DNA of 64,000 bases from Castor canadensis (GCF_047511655.1 NC_133400.1:34178001-34242000), one strand, 5' to 3'; shown: positions 11,525 through 22,625, counted from the stretch's first letter. Notes: generated by a model not told the origin, from the sequence alone. Made by a program: numbers and translations.

Positions 11525-11836
11525 CCTAGGGTTTGAACTCCGGGCCTGTTTGCTAAACAGATGCTCTGCCCCTTGAGCCATGCCCCCAGCACTTTTTGTT
11601 TTCGTGATTTTTTTAAATAGGATCTCCCATTTATGCCTAGGCTGACCTCAGATTGCGATCCTTGTATTTACATTTTCTGAGTAGTTGGGATGACAGGCAC
11701 GCGACACCAGGCCTGTTTTTATTGGTTGAGATGGGATCTCACAGGCTTTTTCCTCCAGGCTGGCCTGGAACTGCAATCCTAGGACTCTGTGCCTCCTGAG
11801 TAACTAGGATTAGAGATGTGAGCCACCATGCCTAAC
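11525..11836 (-). mobile_element. B1-ID dimeric SINE, antisense
   Basis: The antisense ID part comes first ('gggtttgaactccgggcctg', 'gctctgccccttgagccatg'). It is followed by two 7SL/B1-like stretches ending 'gagccaccatgcctaa'. A likely target duplication is 'agactggcaaaa' (11,511) against 'agactggaaaag' (11,841). The ID box preserves RNA polymerase III A/B-box-like words but this is a decayed copy. Confidence 0.85.
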
Positions 11837-11849
11837 CCCAAGACTGGAA

Positions 11850-12600
11850 AAGTTTTAACTGTGACATGTGCCGAGAAGCTGTGGAGAAATGAGTACCCTC
11901 GCTCCAGTCTAGCTGAGCCAGGAAGTATTTGAACTGACACTCTCTCCCCTAGAGATGTATATTATGAAAATAAAAACACTGGTATTAAAAATACATAGCT
12001 GTTTGTCACACAGTTGTTCACTGGGACAACACTGGACTTAACCTAGAGAAGCGTCGAAGGTCAAATGAATATGGCTGTACCCACGACAGGCAGGCGTTAG
12101 AAGAGCGTTCACTGCCATGGCCGTGATCAGTTATTGCACCTGTCTAGAAGCAGGCTGACTGGGCAGAGGTGAACTCAATTCCAAAGCCTCCTACTCTGAA
12201 ATTCTCTGCAGCAGTCCACGAGAAAGGTGGGTCTGGGTGTTGCAATGTGGTCCTTATAATATGGAATGAAAGCGCACGAGTAATTCCTTTAGCAAACCAC
12301 ATCTGTGTTGGAAGAAAATCCTCAACATACGAATGCTGTCTGTGGCTGACAGCACATAGGAGTGGCCTGGAGGGCTGAGCTTGGCCTATGGGCTGGGGCC
12401 GTGCTGGAGAGGAGGGGGGTGCTGTCCTGTGTCCGTCCCTGCGGGATTTCTATATTGTATGAGTTTTTGCAGTGCAAGGTATTCATATTTCCCTGTATAA
12501 CATTTCACAAACCGGTACATAAATGGTGAGTGGGACAAGACTAACAGTCGCTTCTTCTCTCCCAGAGCACTTTTCACCATTTAACAGGCTGAATTAACAA
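11850..12600. other. Non-coding sequence, nothing firm
   Basis: May include decayed L1-like pieces near 11,860-11,900 ('gctgtggagaaatgag'). No gene supported. Confidence 0.4.
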
Positions 12601-12609
12601 GCTATTGTG

Positions 12610-12700
12610 TGTCCCAGCTCCACAGGACTAACCTGTGTGCCTAGCACAAAACCAGGTACATATTACTGACATTTGTTGAGTGAATAAATGACCTCTACCT
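12610..12700 (+). repeat. L2/MIR-type 3' end remnant
   Basis: Contains 'gtgtgcctagcacaaaacca', 'ttgttgagtgaataaatgac', the usual ending of mammalian L2/MIR elements. Confidence 0.75.
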
Positions 12701-12849
12701 AACCCCAAGTAGAACTGGAACCAGGATGCACACTCACCCATGTCTACTGCAGCCAAACGAGGTCCTACTGAGAAGCCTCCCCCTGCTCTCTTCCTGGACT
12801 CCACCTGTGAAAGCCCAGTCCAGCACCCTTCTTTCTGGAAGTGTCCTCT

Positions 12850-13110
12850 CTGTTCAGTGATTCACTCAGTAAGTGGTCATTGAGCATCTGCTGAGGGCAG
12901 GCTCTGAGCTGAGTGTAGTGACACTGAGGGACATAGCAGACCCAGAGCTCAGAGTGCTCATGGTTGTGTGGGGGGCACGGACGAGCGCTCGCCTCCCCAT
13001 GCACACTGTGCTGGGAAACGCCCTGCACTGGTCCTGCTGGAGTGATTGGGACGGATCCCTGAAGAGGTGCAATTGCCATGTGACCAGGGCACCCTGAGGC
13101 ATTGCCTGGT
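12850..13110 (+). repeat. Ancient L2-type repeat fragment
   Basis: 'gattcactcagtaagtgg', 'attgagcatctgctgagggc' and 'ctgaagaggtgcaattgcc' occur in the same order as the longer copy at 18,735-19,350. L2 assignment is from memory. Confidence 0.5.
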
Positions 13111-13629
13111 AGGAGGCAGCAGTGCCCCCCACAGTGTCCCCAGCGCGCCTGTCCTGGAGCTCTGTACTCACGTATCCATACAGCATCATTCTCCTGAAAA
13201 TACACAAGCTTCTTTCTCCATCACAAGGCATCCCAAGAAAAAAGACAATCGGGAATGAACAGATGGCAGTGGCAGGCAGCATCAGCAAACAGAAATGGAG
13301 TGAGTTAAATGTCCAGCCGGCCATTGCTCTAGAGGGGAACAGGAAAAGCAAGTTGTAAAGCTGTGTCTGTAAAGGACTCAGAAGATAAGAAGGTGGCCCA
13401 GTCAAGAGAAAATAAAACTTTAGGTAAAGTTTGAAAGTGCAGAACTTACTTTAGAAACATAATTAAATCACTTAGTAACCAAAGCTCTCACTGAGATATT
13501 TCTTCAGTGTGCCTGGAGGGCAGGGGAAGGGTGACATTAAATGTTAGTGTTGTATTCACTTGGGGATCTGAGAGCATCTTGAGATCCATAGGTTCCTGAT
13601 AGGGTCTGGTGTAAGAGGGGACAGTGGGA

Positions 13630-13860
13630 TGAGCAAAAATGTCCATGACTATTTTAGCCAAAATTGCAAAGAATTGGAAAATATTCAAATGTCCAAAAAC
13701 TCAAAGTCCCTCTAAACCTTGAGGGGTCTACCCACCCCATGGAATATACCAGACTCTAGAATAAAGATCTTGTGTACTCATTAGAAATGTGTCCTCCTGG
13801 TGGCGTTTTAAGTAGAGAAAAAAGCAGAACACAAAACACTGCCTGGCTGAGAGTGCAAAC
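13630..13860 (+). repeat. Old L1 3'-part fragment
   Basis: 'tagccaaaattgcaaagaat', 'caaatgtccaaaaactc' and 'tggaatataccag' match the 3' ORF2 region of old L1. Heavily decayed. Confidence 0.6.
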
Positions 13861-14155
13861 AGGAAGCATGCGCTCACGACGACAGACAGAGCACACACGA
13901 GTCTTCAGTTTCAGAAGGAATGCCAATTGCTTTTTTCCCTTTTATTTTTATGGTTGTTTCTATATTATTTGTGAAACTGCAAATACTAAAATCAAATCCA
14001 AGCCATTTATGGATGCTTATAACTCAGATTTCTCCAGTGACATTTAAGCAATCACTTACTGAAAGCTGCCTGGCTCAAGAGTCATGGTCAGGGGTGGGAA
14101 GAGGGTGGGGGGACAGGAGCAGATCACTGCAACACAGGAGAAACTGAGTACAGGC

Positions 14156-14222
14156 TTGGGTATAGCTCAGTGCAGGAGAAGTACCTAGTATGCCTGAGGC
14201 CCTGAGTTCAATCCCCAGCACC
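14156..14222 (+). mobile_element. ID-type SINE monomer
   Basis: 'gggtatagctcagtgcagga', 'tgcctgaggccctgagttca', 'atccccagcacc' is a tRNA-Ala-related ID unit with A- and B-box-like words, followed by a G/A-rich tail (14,223-14,280). Confidence 0.85.
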
Positions 14223-14280
14223 ACAGGAAGGAAGGGAGGGAGGGAGGAAAGCGGTGGAAGGGGAGGAGAGAGGAAGGAAT
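14223..14280. repeat. (GGAA)/(GGGA) purine-rich tract
   Basis: Simple purine-rich repeat in place of a poly(A) tail downstream of the ID SINE. Confidence 0.8.
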
Positions 14281-14319
14281 TATCATGAATGATAATGGTG
14301 ACACTGTCCAATATTCATG

Positions 14320-14720
14320 TAGCACTGTATTAGGCTATAACAATCAGCCCCACAATCATGGTGGCTTAAAACAACCTGGGTTTGCTGGGGGTGATGGCGA
14401 ATGCCTGTAATCCCAGCACTTGGTAGCTGGAGGCAGGAGGATCTCTCGAGTTCAAGGTCAGTCTTGGTTACACAGCAAGATCCTGTCCAAAAAAAAAGAA
14501 AAGAAAAGAAAAACAGCCAAGGTTTATTTCTTGCGAATGCTGCTATTCGTTGCAGGTTGCCTTGGGAGGAAGGGTATGAGGTGACTCTATTAGAGTCACT
14601 TAAAATGCCATCAGCTCCAAAGTTGCTGGCCATTGTGGCAGACAGAGGGGAGCTAAGGGGGAGCCCTAGCCCTGCAGGTAAATAATCCAGCCTAGGAAGA
14701 GGCTGGATTCCAAACAATAA
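14320..14720 (-). repeat. MaLR-LTR-like old repeat split by a B1
   Basis: 'gtattaggctataacaatc' and 'ggtggcttaaaacaac' form the antisense end typical of MLT1-type LTRs. The remainder resumes after the B1 insertion ('ccaaggtttatttcttgcg'). Diverged; family uncertain. Confidence 0.5.
14376..14513 (+). mobile_element. B1/Alu-like (7SL-derived) SINE
   Basis: 'gatggcgaatgcctgtaatc', 'ccagcacttggtagctgg', 'aggcaggaggatctctcgag' and an A-rich tail 'ccaaaaaaaaagaaaagaaa'. Inserted inside a MaLR-like repeat. Confidence 0.93.
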
Positions 14721-14809
14721 GTGGTTTCCACAAATAAATTTTGACCAGGCTCAATAGCCACATGTCCCCATCTCAAGGTGTTACTCTATCATGCTTTTGC
14801 AAGGCAGGA

Positions 14810-15025
14810 AACCAGAACTATTTAGTAAATGGCATCAGTAACTACCAGTATTTCAGATACTATCCACATACATTACAGGAATTAGCCTATTTAATTTGGT
14901 TACAACCATAAGAGGCAGGAACTATCATTCCCATCATAGTCAAGGAGTTGACTAAGGGTTGAGCATGCCCCATGTTGCGTGCTGTTTCCAGGGCCATGGG
15001 GCAAGTGTTAGAGCTGGATTCTGAG
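14810..15025 (-). repeat. MIR-type remnant
   Basis: 'ttacaggaattagcctattt', 'aagaggcaggaactatcatt', 'gtcaaggagttgactaaggg' follow the antisense MIR order. Confidence 0.6.
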
Positions 15026-15029
15026 CCTG

Positions 15030-15810
15030 GGCTTTGGCTCCACCTCACAACCATATCACTCTAGTTAATAGAAGCAGAAGAAAAAGTCCACCAGGCCTTG
15101 GGACAGGAAGATGCTCTGGAGAGGCTGTGTCTAAGCCAGCGGTCCATTGCCAGGACACAGACTCCACAGTCTTAAAAGATGCTCTCACAGCATGGCATTC
15201 ATCCAATTTTCCAACCCCAAGTGTAGCCTGAATATAATCCAGAGGAAGCTCAGATAATCCGAATGGTGGACATCCTGCAGGGCAGCTTCCCTGAACAACT
15301 TATCAATGTCAGTGGGCTGAAGGACAAACAGGGGGTTACAGCATGAGATGGGGGACTCCACCACCCAGCTGGTGACATGGGCAGTCCTCACCCCTTAAGG
15401 ATTGGCTTACCCTGTCCAAATTGGCCTGAAAGGGAGTCCAGAGCGTAACTTGTCACATGCCACAGTCTCTTCTCTTCAAACCCTCTTCTTGAACCTCTCA
15501 GTTACTGGTTCTGACCTCAGCATCCCCTCCCCCACCACTGTGGCATCACAGCCTCCCTCAGAACCAACCCAGACTCTCTACAGAAAGCAGGGGACTACAT
15601 GGCAAGCAGGACAAGGGTCAATGACACTCACACTCCGTGTTTCCTTTACTGTGGTCAGATTTCCTAGACAACCAAGCCTGGAGGTGAGACCAGGTCTCCC
15701 CTCTTTGCCCCCTTCTCTGCCCATACAATCCTCTGGTGGGATCTGCAATGGAAGAGTGTGAATGTGCAAATGTGTGCCCATTGTCTTGTGCACAAACACC
15801 TGCTTGGTCC
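15030..15810. other. Non-coding sequence, nothing recognised
   Basis: No supported feature. Open frames of up to 119 codons are unrecognised. Confidence 0.5.
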
Positions 15811-15819
15811 ATATACACT

Positions 15820-16170
15820 GTGCGTCAACTACCTGTTGGCACGATTGGGTTTACAAGCTACCCCAAATTCAGTGACTCATCTAATGACTATGTATTATTA
15901 TTTGCAAGTCTGTGGGTCAAACAGAAAGTTCTAGCACAAGCCAGGTCCAGTGGACTCCATGCTGCACCTGCAGTCAGCTGCATTGTGGTCATCCGTGACC
16001 GGGGTCAGAACACCATTCATTGCTCCTCTCTGCTCCCTGCAGCCTCTCATCCTCTAGCCAGCTAGACAGGCTTGTTCTCATGGCACAGGCAAGATTCAAG
16101 GAGAACTCAGATCTGCTTCATGTCAGTTCCACTGTAATCTATTGGCCAAAGCAACTCACAAGTTCAAGAG
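15820..16170 (-). repeat. Ancient interspersed repeat, family not assigned
   Basis: 'accccaaattcagtgactc', 'tgtgggtcaaacagaaag', 'cctctcatcctctagccag' and 'attggccaaagcaactcac' occur in the order of a well-known mammalian repeat that I cannot name securely. Strand arbitrary. Confidence 0.5.
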
Positions 16171-16261
16171 GTAGGGAAACAAACAGACTCCAATCCTCGG
16201 TGGGAGAAGCTCAAAATTGCATTGCCCTGCAGCAGACGAGGAACAGTGGAGAACCGGGGCA

Positions 16262-16284
16262 TGTGTGTGTGTGTGTGTGTGTGT
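16262..16284. repeat. (TG)n microsatellite
   Basis: Eleven TG units followed by degenerate TG-rich sequence to about 16,315. Confidence 0.95.
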
Positions 16285-16479
16285 TTGCATGTATATGCGT
16301 GTGTGCGTGTGTGTGAAACCCTGGGTCTGTGGTGGCTGAAGGCATGTGAGAGATAAAGCATCTGCTTTACTATTTAGGAGGTTTCGCCTAGGCAGGAACT
16401 GTCCGTGGTGGGCTCTTCTGTTCCCAAACACCTCTAAGAGGCACACCTCTGCCACAGAAAATGAGAAGGTCCAACAGTG

Positions 16480-16577
16480 ACTGGAAGAATTTTTGCAAAA
16501 GATATTCTGATATGGACTGTTATCCAAAATATACAAAGGACTCTTAAAACTCAACAACATGAAAACAAAAATGGGCC
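16480..16577 (+). repeat. Old L1 fragment, left part
   Basis: 'atccaaaatatacaaaggac', 'tcttaaaactcaacaac' and 'aaaacaaaaatgggcc' match the old-L1 ORF2 3' region, which resumes at 17,436 after two insertions. Confidence 0.75.
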
Positions 16578-17316
16578 GGGGTGTGTCAGTCAAGTGACCC
16601 CCCCCCCCCCCGCATGGGGAGGACATATGGCTAGCTGTACTTGCTCTTCACACTCTCCTCGGTTTCCACCCATCTGCACATTGGCAGTACGGCCCTCAAG
16701 CAAATCTAGTTCTCAGACAAGTACCTCAACTAGCACTACTAGTGCGAGCAGGTCTTTACCCAGAGAACTTTCTAAGCAAGTGCCCAAAGCTCATCTGATT
16801 CATCAGAGGAGCAGAGGAAACCTGGTGTCCAACAGAGGCTGGGCTGGACTCCTGGCATCATTCATGAGCCAGAACCATATCGTCTCTATAGATGACCTCT
16901 TCAGAAAAAGAACAACAGAAAGGAAGTATATCTGGATAGTCAATTCCATCTTTTTCAAATTTAATGAATGTGTGCTATAAGGTAGTAGTCAAAGGATACT
17001 TGAAAAATGTCCAGATCATCCATCCACACCTGTGCACGAGCTGCAATCTTCACAGCAACACAGCCCAGGAAATTGCAGCTGCAAGCTACAGCATTTAAAA
17101 TTTTGTCTGGTCAGTTTTTCTTGTCATATAAGTGCCTGATTGACTTTACCTGATACTTTGGTTAAATAAAGTTTATATGTTTTATTCATTACCACCATTC
17201 ACCACCATGCAAGAGGTATGTTTTCTTACAGTTCATTAATGGCTATTGATTTTCAATTTTGTAATTTTAGTCTTGAGGAAATAAGCTTACATGAAAGAAA
17301 AACATAATAAAAATTA
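16578..17316 (+). mobile_element. Inserted unit of unknown origin with target duplication (possible retrocopy)
   Basis: This about 740-bp unit interrupts the old L1 at 'aaaatgggcc' (16,568-16,577), and the same ten bases recur at 17,317-17,326. It lacks recognised repeat motifs, contains AATAAA at 17,165-17,170 and ends in A-rich decayed sequence (17,294-17,316). Those are signs of an L1-mobilised copy of an RNA. An open frame (about 16,610-16,980) encodes a Ser/Thr-rich segment; I do not recognise a parent gene. A 14-C run sits at 16,598-16,611. Confidence 0.45.
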
Positions 17317-17326
17317 AAATGGGCCA

Positions 17327-17428
17327 GGGGCTGGGGGTATAACTCAGTGATAGAGTCCTTGCCTAGCATGCACAAGGTCCTGAGTTCCATTCCCAGCACT
17401 GCAAAAATAAATAGATAGATAATAAATA
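17327..17428 (+). mobile_element. ID-type SINE monomer
   Basis: 'gctgggggtataactcagtg', 'gatagagtccttgcctagca', 'gtcctgagttccattcccag' then an A-rich 'aaaaataaatagatagata' tail. Inserted at the same 'aaaatgggcc' target as the preceding unit. Confidence 0.93.
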
Positions 17429-17435
17429 AAAATAG

Positions 17436-18560
17436 CCAAAGACATTAACAGACACCTCACCAAAGAAGACATGCAGATGGCAGGTGAGTATATGACAAGA
17501 TGTCACATCCCACTTGGTCAGGGACATTCAAATGAAAACAACAATAAGAAAGACTTCTCATGTGTCAGAACAGCCAAAATTCAGAACACCAATGCCACCA
17601 AGTGCTGGCGAGGATGCGGAGCAGGGGAGGACAGTCCTCAGTTTCCTTGGAAAGTAAGCAACTCTATCCTGCAGTCCAGGGGTTGCACTCCTTGGCATTT
17701 CCCCAAAGGGGCTGAAAACTCACGTCCACACAGAAACCTGCACATGCATGCTTACATGCATATTTATTCACAACTGTCAAAACTATTGTCCTCTGGTAGG
17801 CAAATGTATAAATAAGCTATGATACATCCTTACACTAGAATATTACTCAGCACTAAAAAGAAATGACCCACTAATTCATGAAAAGACGTGGAAGAAACTT
17901 TAACATACATTTCTAAGTGAAAGAAGCCAGTCTGAAAAGGCCACAAACTGTATGATTCCCATGAAATGACATTCCGGAAAAGGCAAACTACGGAGACAGT
18001 GAAAAGTTCAGTGGTGCTGTGCGCCAGTGACTCACACCTGTATCCTAGCTACTTGGAAGGCTGAGAGCAGGAAGATTACAGTTTGAGGTAGGCCCAGGCA
18101 AAAATAGTTTGTAAGACTCCATCTCCAAATGGACATTTTGTAGAGCAAAATGGACTACAGGTGTGGCTCAAGTGGTAGAGTGCCTGCTTTGCAAGTGTAA
18201 AGCCCTGAGTTCAAGCCCCAGTCCCACCAAAAAAATAAAATAAAAGGTCAGTGGTTGCCAAGGGGCAGGTCCAAGGGAGGGGTGAATAGGCAAAGTGCAA
18301 AGGATTCTCGTAGCCATGAAACCATTGTGTTTGATACCACATGGCGGACAGGTATCACAGAATGCACAACATCAACAATGAACCATAATGTAAACTTGGA
18401 CTTGGGTGATAACTACATGTCAATGTGGTTACTGAATGTAACAAATATACCCTCCATTGATGATGAGGACAGCTCAGTCTGTGTGAGGATTGGGAACAGA
18501 TGGGAAATAGCACTATCTTCTGCTCCATGTTGCTCTGAACCTTAAACTGCTCTGAAAACA
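17436..18560 (+). repeat. Old L1 3' part (split by SINE)
   Basis: 'gacacctcaccaaagaagac', 'atgcagatggca', 'tgctggcgaggatgcggagc' and 'gaatattactcagcac', then 'agaagccagtctgaaaagg', continuing after the SINE with 'ggtcagtggttgccaagggg' to a 3' end near 18,560. Frames are broken. Confidence 0.85.
18015..18241 (+). mobile_element. B1-ID dimeric SINE
   Basis: B1-like half ('cacctgtatcctagctactt', 'ggaaggctgagagcagg') joined to an ID half ('gtggctcaagtggtagagtg', 'ccctgagttcaagcccca') and an A-rich tail. Flanking duplication 'aaaagttcagtggt' / 'aaaaggtcagtggt' (18,002 and 18,242) with one mismatch. Confidence 0.93.
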
Positions 18561-18734
18561 CAGTCTCCAAAACCTTCCAGACAGCTACAGCAGAGCATTG
18601 ACTGAGCACAGGGCCTGCTAAGCAGGGGCCCTGTGTGGGTCACGCACTGTGAAGTTGCCCTGGCTGCCTGACAGACCCCGGCTGTCCTGCTCTGGCAGTG
18701 GGGGCCACCACGCCATCACCATGACCACCTTCTT

Positions 18735-19350
18735 TCTTTCATTCACTTTGTACAGATTTGTTGTGTCTGGTTTACTGAGGGACCGTTCTAAGTGCTAGGG
18801 ACATGGCAGGGAACAGACATGTTCCTGCCCTCATGCAGCTTATCCAGAGGGGAAGATAAACAGTAAATGAAACAAATAGTGTTCCGTGTGCTAGGTGGTG
18901 AGCAGGGCTATGAAGAAGAAATGACAAGGGAGGAGACCTAAAGTGCAGGGAGTGGAACGATAACCAGACTGGGCAAGGGAGCCTCCCGAGATGCCTTAAG
19001 CGTGAGGGAGGGATGGAGCCATGTCTAGTCAATTGGGAACTGTGGGGACATTCCAAAGAAAGAGGTGAGTGCAAAGGCCCTGAAACAGGAGCATGAGTGG
19101 GATATCCAGGGGACACAAGGAGGCCCTGTGACTACAGGAGAGGGAGAAAGGGTGAAACAGTAAATGATGAGAATGGGAGTGAGGCTTGGCCACACAGGAC
19201 CTTGCTGGCCTGGCTGTGGCAAGGAGTTTGGTTTTTCCTCCAAACAGAAAGAGGAGCTGAGGAAGGCTTTGGATGAGAAGGGGACCTGGCCTGATTTATG
19301 TTGCGAAAGGATCAGCCTGGCTGCTGAGAGGAGGACAGTTAGGGACTGGG
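18735..19350 (+). repeat. Ancient L2-type repeat, long copy
   Basis: Sense order of an old mammal-wide element: 'ttcattcactttg', 'gttctaagtgctagggacat', 'ctgccctcatgcagctta', 'aaaggccctgaaacaggagc', 'ccacacaggaccttgctggc' and 'aaaggatcagcctggctgct'. L2 is my recollection of its family. Confidence 0.65.
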
Positions 19351-19985
19351 GTTGAGGGAAGAAGAAGGTAGGCTGTCTGGGACATGCTAGCCTTGCCTAC
19401 ACACGCCCCTTTCTGGTGCAGGCCATGAGGCCCAGCAGCAAGGCCTGGGACTCTACCCTGGGGACTTGAGAGCCAGTTGTCAGGTTGCTGGGATCTCACA
19501 CCCCAGAGAGAGGCCCCAAGCCAATGACAGATGCAGCTGAACACTCAATACCTGTTTTCCCAGCTCGGGTTGGACAATCCCAAGATGCCTGACAAAATGG
19601 TACCCCATTGCCTGGAGTGGTCACCTGCTTGGTAGTGGGCCTCTTATGGCCTTTCTTCTCTTTTCTACCATTGCCTCCTGGGCCACCTCCCAAAGAAGCC
19701 ACTGAGCCTCAAGCCTTTGTCTCAGGGTTAACCTCCAGGAGTGTGATGGAGATCACGAACACCAAGCAGTTGCATTGTGGTGACATCGGTTGGGATTTAT
19801 AGGCCAACAGGATTTGAATCTATAGACTCAGGGCCCCTGCCCCCCAAAGCAGGTGCCTATGCCTGAGGGGACTCTGCTTTCTGGAAACCAAGAGGCAGAT
19901 TGTGCCCCGACCGCCAGCCCGTGTCCTACCAGTTGGAGGGACTGAGGCTTGGGGCTTAATGAGGTCCCAGCAGAAGCACACCCCG
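19351..19985. other. Non-coding sequence, nothing recognised
   Basis: No supported gene or repeat. Confidence 0.5.
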
Positions 19986-19989
19986 CTGA

Positions 19990-20290
19990 AAATGACAAAC
20001 GAACGGCATTACAGACAGTTCCCACAATTACTATCAGTTGGCTGTAATATAAATATGCAAATTCCCTGGGCTTGAACTTTAACACCCTCTGTAGAGACCA
20101 TTCATCTCTTTAAAGTATTAATTTAAGTTGTAAAAGGGCCCATACATCACCGCGTGTCATTTTGAAAACAAATATTAATCAATTTTACCCTCAGAATTGC
20201 TACTGGAGGCAGCGGCCCTGTTACTGCAGAACAAGAAGGCTTCAAGCAAGATTTACATATTCATCCAAGCTTGAGGAAGCCCATGATAAT
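19990..20290. promoter_or_regulatory. CNE-like block 2 (candidate enhancer)
   Basis: Repeat-free AT-rich island with octamer ATGCAAAT (20,055-20,062), 'gtaatataaat', 'tattaatttaagttg', CpG word 'catcaccgcgtgtcatttt' and 'aaatattaatcaatttta'. Texture is like block 1. Conservation is inferred, not measured. Confidence 0.5.
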
Positions 20291-20629
20291 GCAGGTACAA
20301 CCCGCGAACTTGGGCCTCCAGACCTTATCTGCTCACCCCTCCACGCAGAGGAGGCGCCTGCTATCTGGATAACCTTGAAGGCTGGGAGGCAGGCAGAGGC
20401 TGCCTCCCAAATTCTCCATATGACCGATATTGGGAAGCTAGACCTGCCCTCCCCAAACCGAGGAACAGCCTTGGGGATTCTGAGAGGTGCAGGCTGCTCA
20501 CTGGAGCTGTTTCCTTTTCTGCCATCCCTAAGAACCAGGAAACAAGTGGCAGGTTCTAGAAAGTAGGCTCCAGATATTAAGGGTGGGGAGGCCAGGAGGG
20601 AGGAGGGTCTTCAGGGGGTAGGAGAGGGT

Positions 20630-20830
20630 TTCAAAATCATGTAACCCTGATTTCAAAACTGACTGTACATTTGCATGAACCAATTTAGCTTCTCTGCACC
20701 TCAGTTGTGGTATCTGAGAAGTGGACCTGGACATTAAAGATAATGGCTTATGGTTCATTGTCAAGCTTAGAAATTATGTATGAAAAGCACCTGGCAGAGA
20801 AATGGTCATGAAGTAAGTGCTGGAATTATG
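20630..20830 (+). repeat. MIR SINE remnant
   Basis: 'accaatttagcttctctgca', 'cctcagttgtggtatctg' and 'aaaagcacctggcagagaaa', then 'gtaagtgctgg', in MIR sense order. Confidence 0.65.
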
Positions 20831-20840
20831 ATGTCAGCAA

Positions 20841-20842
<2 letters not shown>

Positions 20843-20875
<33 letters not shown>
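20843..20875. repeat. (TTA)n microsatellite
   Basis: About eleven TTA units, probably grown from the A/T-rich MIR tail. Confidence 0.95.
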
Positions 20876-20879
<4 letters not shown>

Positions 20880-20881
<2 letters not shown>

Positions 20882-21654
20882 CTTCTCTCCTCTCCAACCC
20901 TTCCTTTCATCTCTCCTTAAAGTGAGTTTGAGAGGCGGGCCCTCTGCCCCCACCCTGCCAACTGTCCCAACCTTGTCTCCTTCCCTAGCCTGAAAATCTG
21001 CCACTTCTTAGGAAAGGACAGCATATCTGCAAAGCCTCTGGAGTGAAATGCACACCTGGGTGGAAGGTTAAAATAGCTCCCATTCCACAAGGCTTCCCCA
21101 AGGAGAAAAGCCAATCCCGTTCTGGAGAGAACTCAAATCAGGACTCATGGGAAGACAACACTGCACCATTCCTGCTACTGGTGAGTGCCCAGAACAAGCC
21201 AGCAGAGGCAACTGGCACCTGAGTAGGTGCATGGGGAGAGTTTCCTTCCTTCCTAGAGCCATCCCACAGTGGTCTTCACAGTGACCAGCATGTACTGCAT
21301 GGTCTGCGTAGACACACGCGTGGGTCCACAGAGCGCTTGCTGCGTGGCTGACCTCCAGCTCCAGAACCTCTGCCTCCCTTCCTCCGCCCACCTGCAAAAC
21401 TGGGATTGGCTTTCCCAGGTGCAGTCTGTCACAGCCTAAAACTCCTCCTGCGGGCAGTTATGCTGTCAGTGAACATTGTCCACCCTCGTCGTTATGCTGG
21501 GAATGGATCAGCCAGTGTCACACAGCCCCTGTGGTGGCTCATGAGAGGCAGGGATAGCAGTCTGTCTGTCTCCATTCATCACTTCTAAGCTGGGGCAGGA
21601 CACAGGAGCACCAGGAACACAACCATGAAACCACAACCCTGCAGGACTATCTGA
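20880..21654. other. Non-coding sequence, nothing recognised
   Basis: No supported gene or repeat. The 109-codon minus-strand frame at 21,068-21,397 is unrecognised. Confidence 0.5.
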
Positions 21655-21905
21655 GCCACATGTGTGTCAAGCCACATGTAAGCATGTCACACACAGCATG
21701 TGCACATGTATAGATTGAGCCTGTGGTTCATGTGTGCTGAGCCACGTGAAAGCACCTACCTGTATGTTGGTCTGCATGTGGTCATATGTGTATTGAGAGG
21801 CATGCATGTGCACATGTATGAACCCATGTGTAAGTGTGTAGACACATGTGATGTGTTGCATGTGCGTATAGAACCACACGTGTGTGCATACCTTGCTGGG
21901 TCACA
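21655..21905. repeat. Degenerate CATGTG-rich tandem region
   Basis: Imperfect repeats of 'catgtgtg', 'cacatgta' and 'gcatgtgcaca' at irregular period near 50 bases. A CACGTG E-box is at 21,743-21,748. Coding frames here are His/Cys-rich repeat translations. Confidence 0.75.
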
Positions 21906-22435
21906 TAGCAGCATGCATGCATACATTCCGTTGGTCTATGAGATTATGTACTAAAAATGACAACTAGTGATAAGAATAAGAAACAGACACAGTCTGTGGC
22001 CAAAAAAAAAAAATCTTGTTTAAAATACCCTATATTCAAATTTCCAATTCACCCAACATACAGCCCACTCTTATTAAAGACTAATAGGTTTCAGGCAGTT
22101 GTCCAGTCAGGAGGTGGAAGGGCTTAGGTGGGATTTCTCACACAGTTCTGTAACCTGAGGCGGTTCCCCAGGCTGGAAAAGAAGGGACTGTGAGACAGTT
22201 AGGAAATCCCAAGCCAACCCTTCTGCTCAACGACTTAGTAACTAACGTGGGTATCCCCTGACACCTAAGAAGGAAAACATGGATTTAAAGCATACAATAA
22301 CATAGAAGGGGGAAACACCAGAAAGCAGGTGTGTTTTAAGCAGCAGCTGGATTTATTTTCTAAGCAGAACATTGTAACACGTTGGAAATCTGTCTTCAGA
22401 CACAAGCCCAGGATCCCTTGCCGGTAGGTCTCCAA
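21906..22435. other. Non-coding sequence, nothing recognised
   Basis: Contains a 12-base A-run near 22,002. No gene supported. Confidence 0.5.
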
Positions 22436-22439
22436 GTTC

Positions 22440-22625
22440 CTAGAAGTCAGTTACCTGATCAGCAGAGACTGTGACCTTGGGCCAGTTTCCCACTGAGCAG
22501 ACAAAACAGGGACAGCATTCATACCTGTGTAGCATTGCCTCAAGGCTGAAACCAGTCCAACACAGTCCCTGGCACTCAATCAGCACCGAAGAATGTTAGT
22601 TACCGTTAATCACCTTCATCATAAC
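22440..22625 (+). repeat. MIR SINE remnant
   Basis: 'ctgtgaccttgggccagttt', 'cccactgagcagacaaaaca' and 'agtccctggcactcaatcag', in MIR sense order. Confidence 0.7.

Noticed and set aside
12765-13405. Two long minus-strand frames (146 and 179 codons)
   Set aside because: They overlap each other in different frames and cover an L2-type repeat remnant.
14156-14222. tRNA gene
   Set aside because: ID SINEs here and elsewhere keep tRNA-like A- and B-box words but have no cloverleaf or anticodon arm; they are retroposons.
16156-16626. 156-codon minus-strand frame
   Set aside because: Runs through the (TG)n repeat and a poly-C tract; low-complexity translation.
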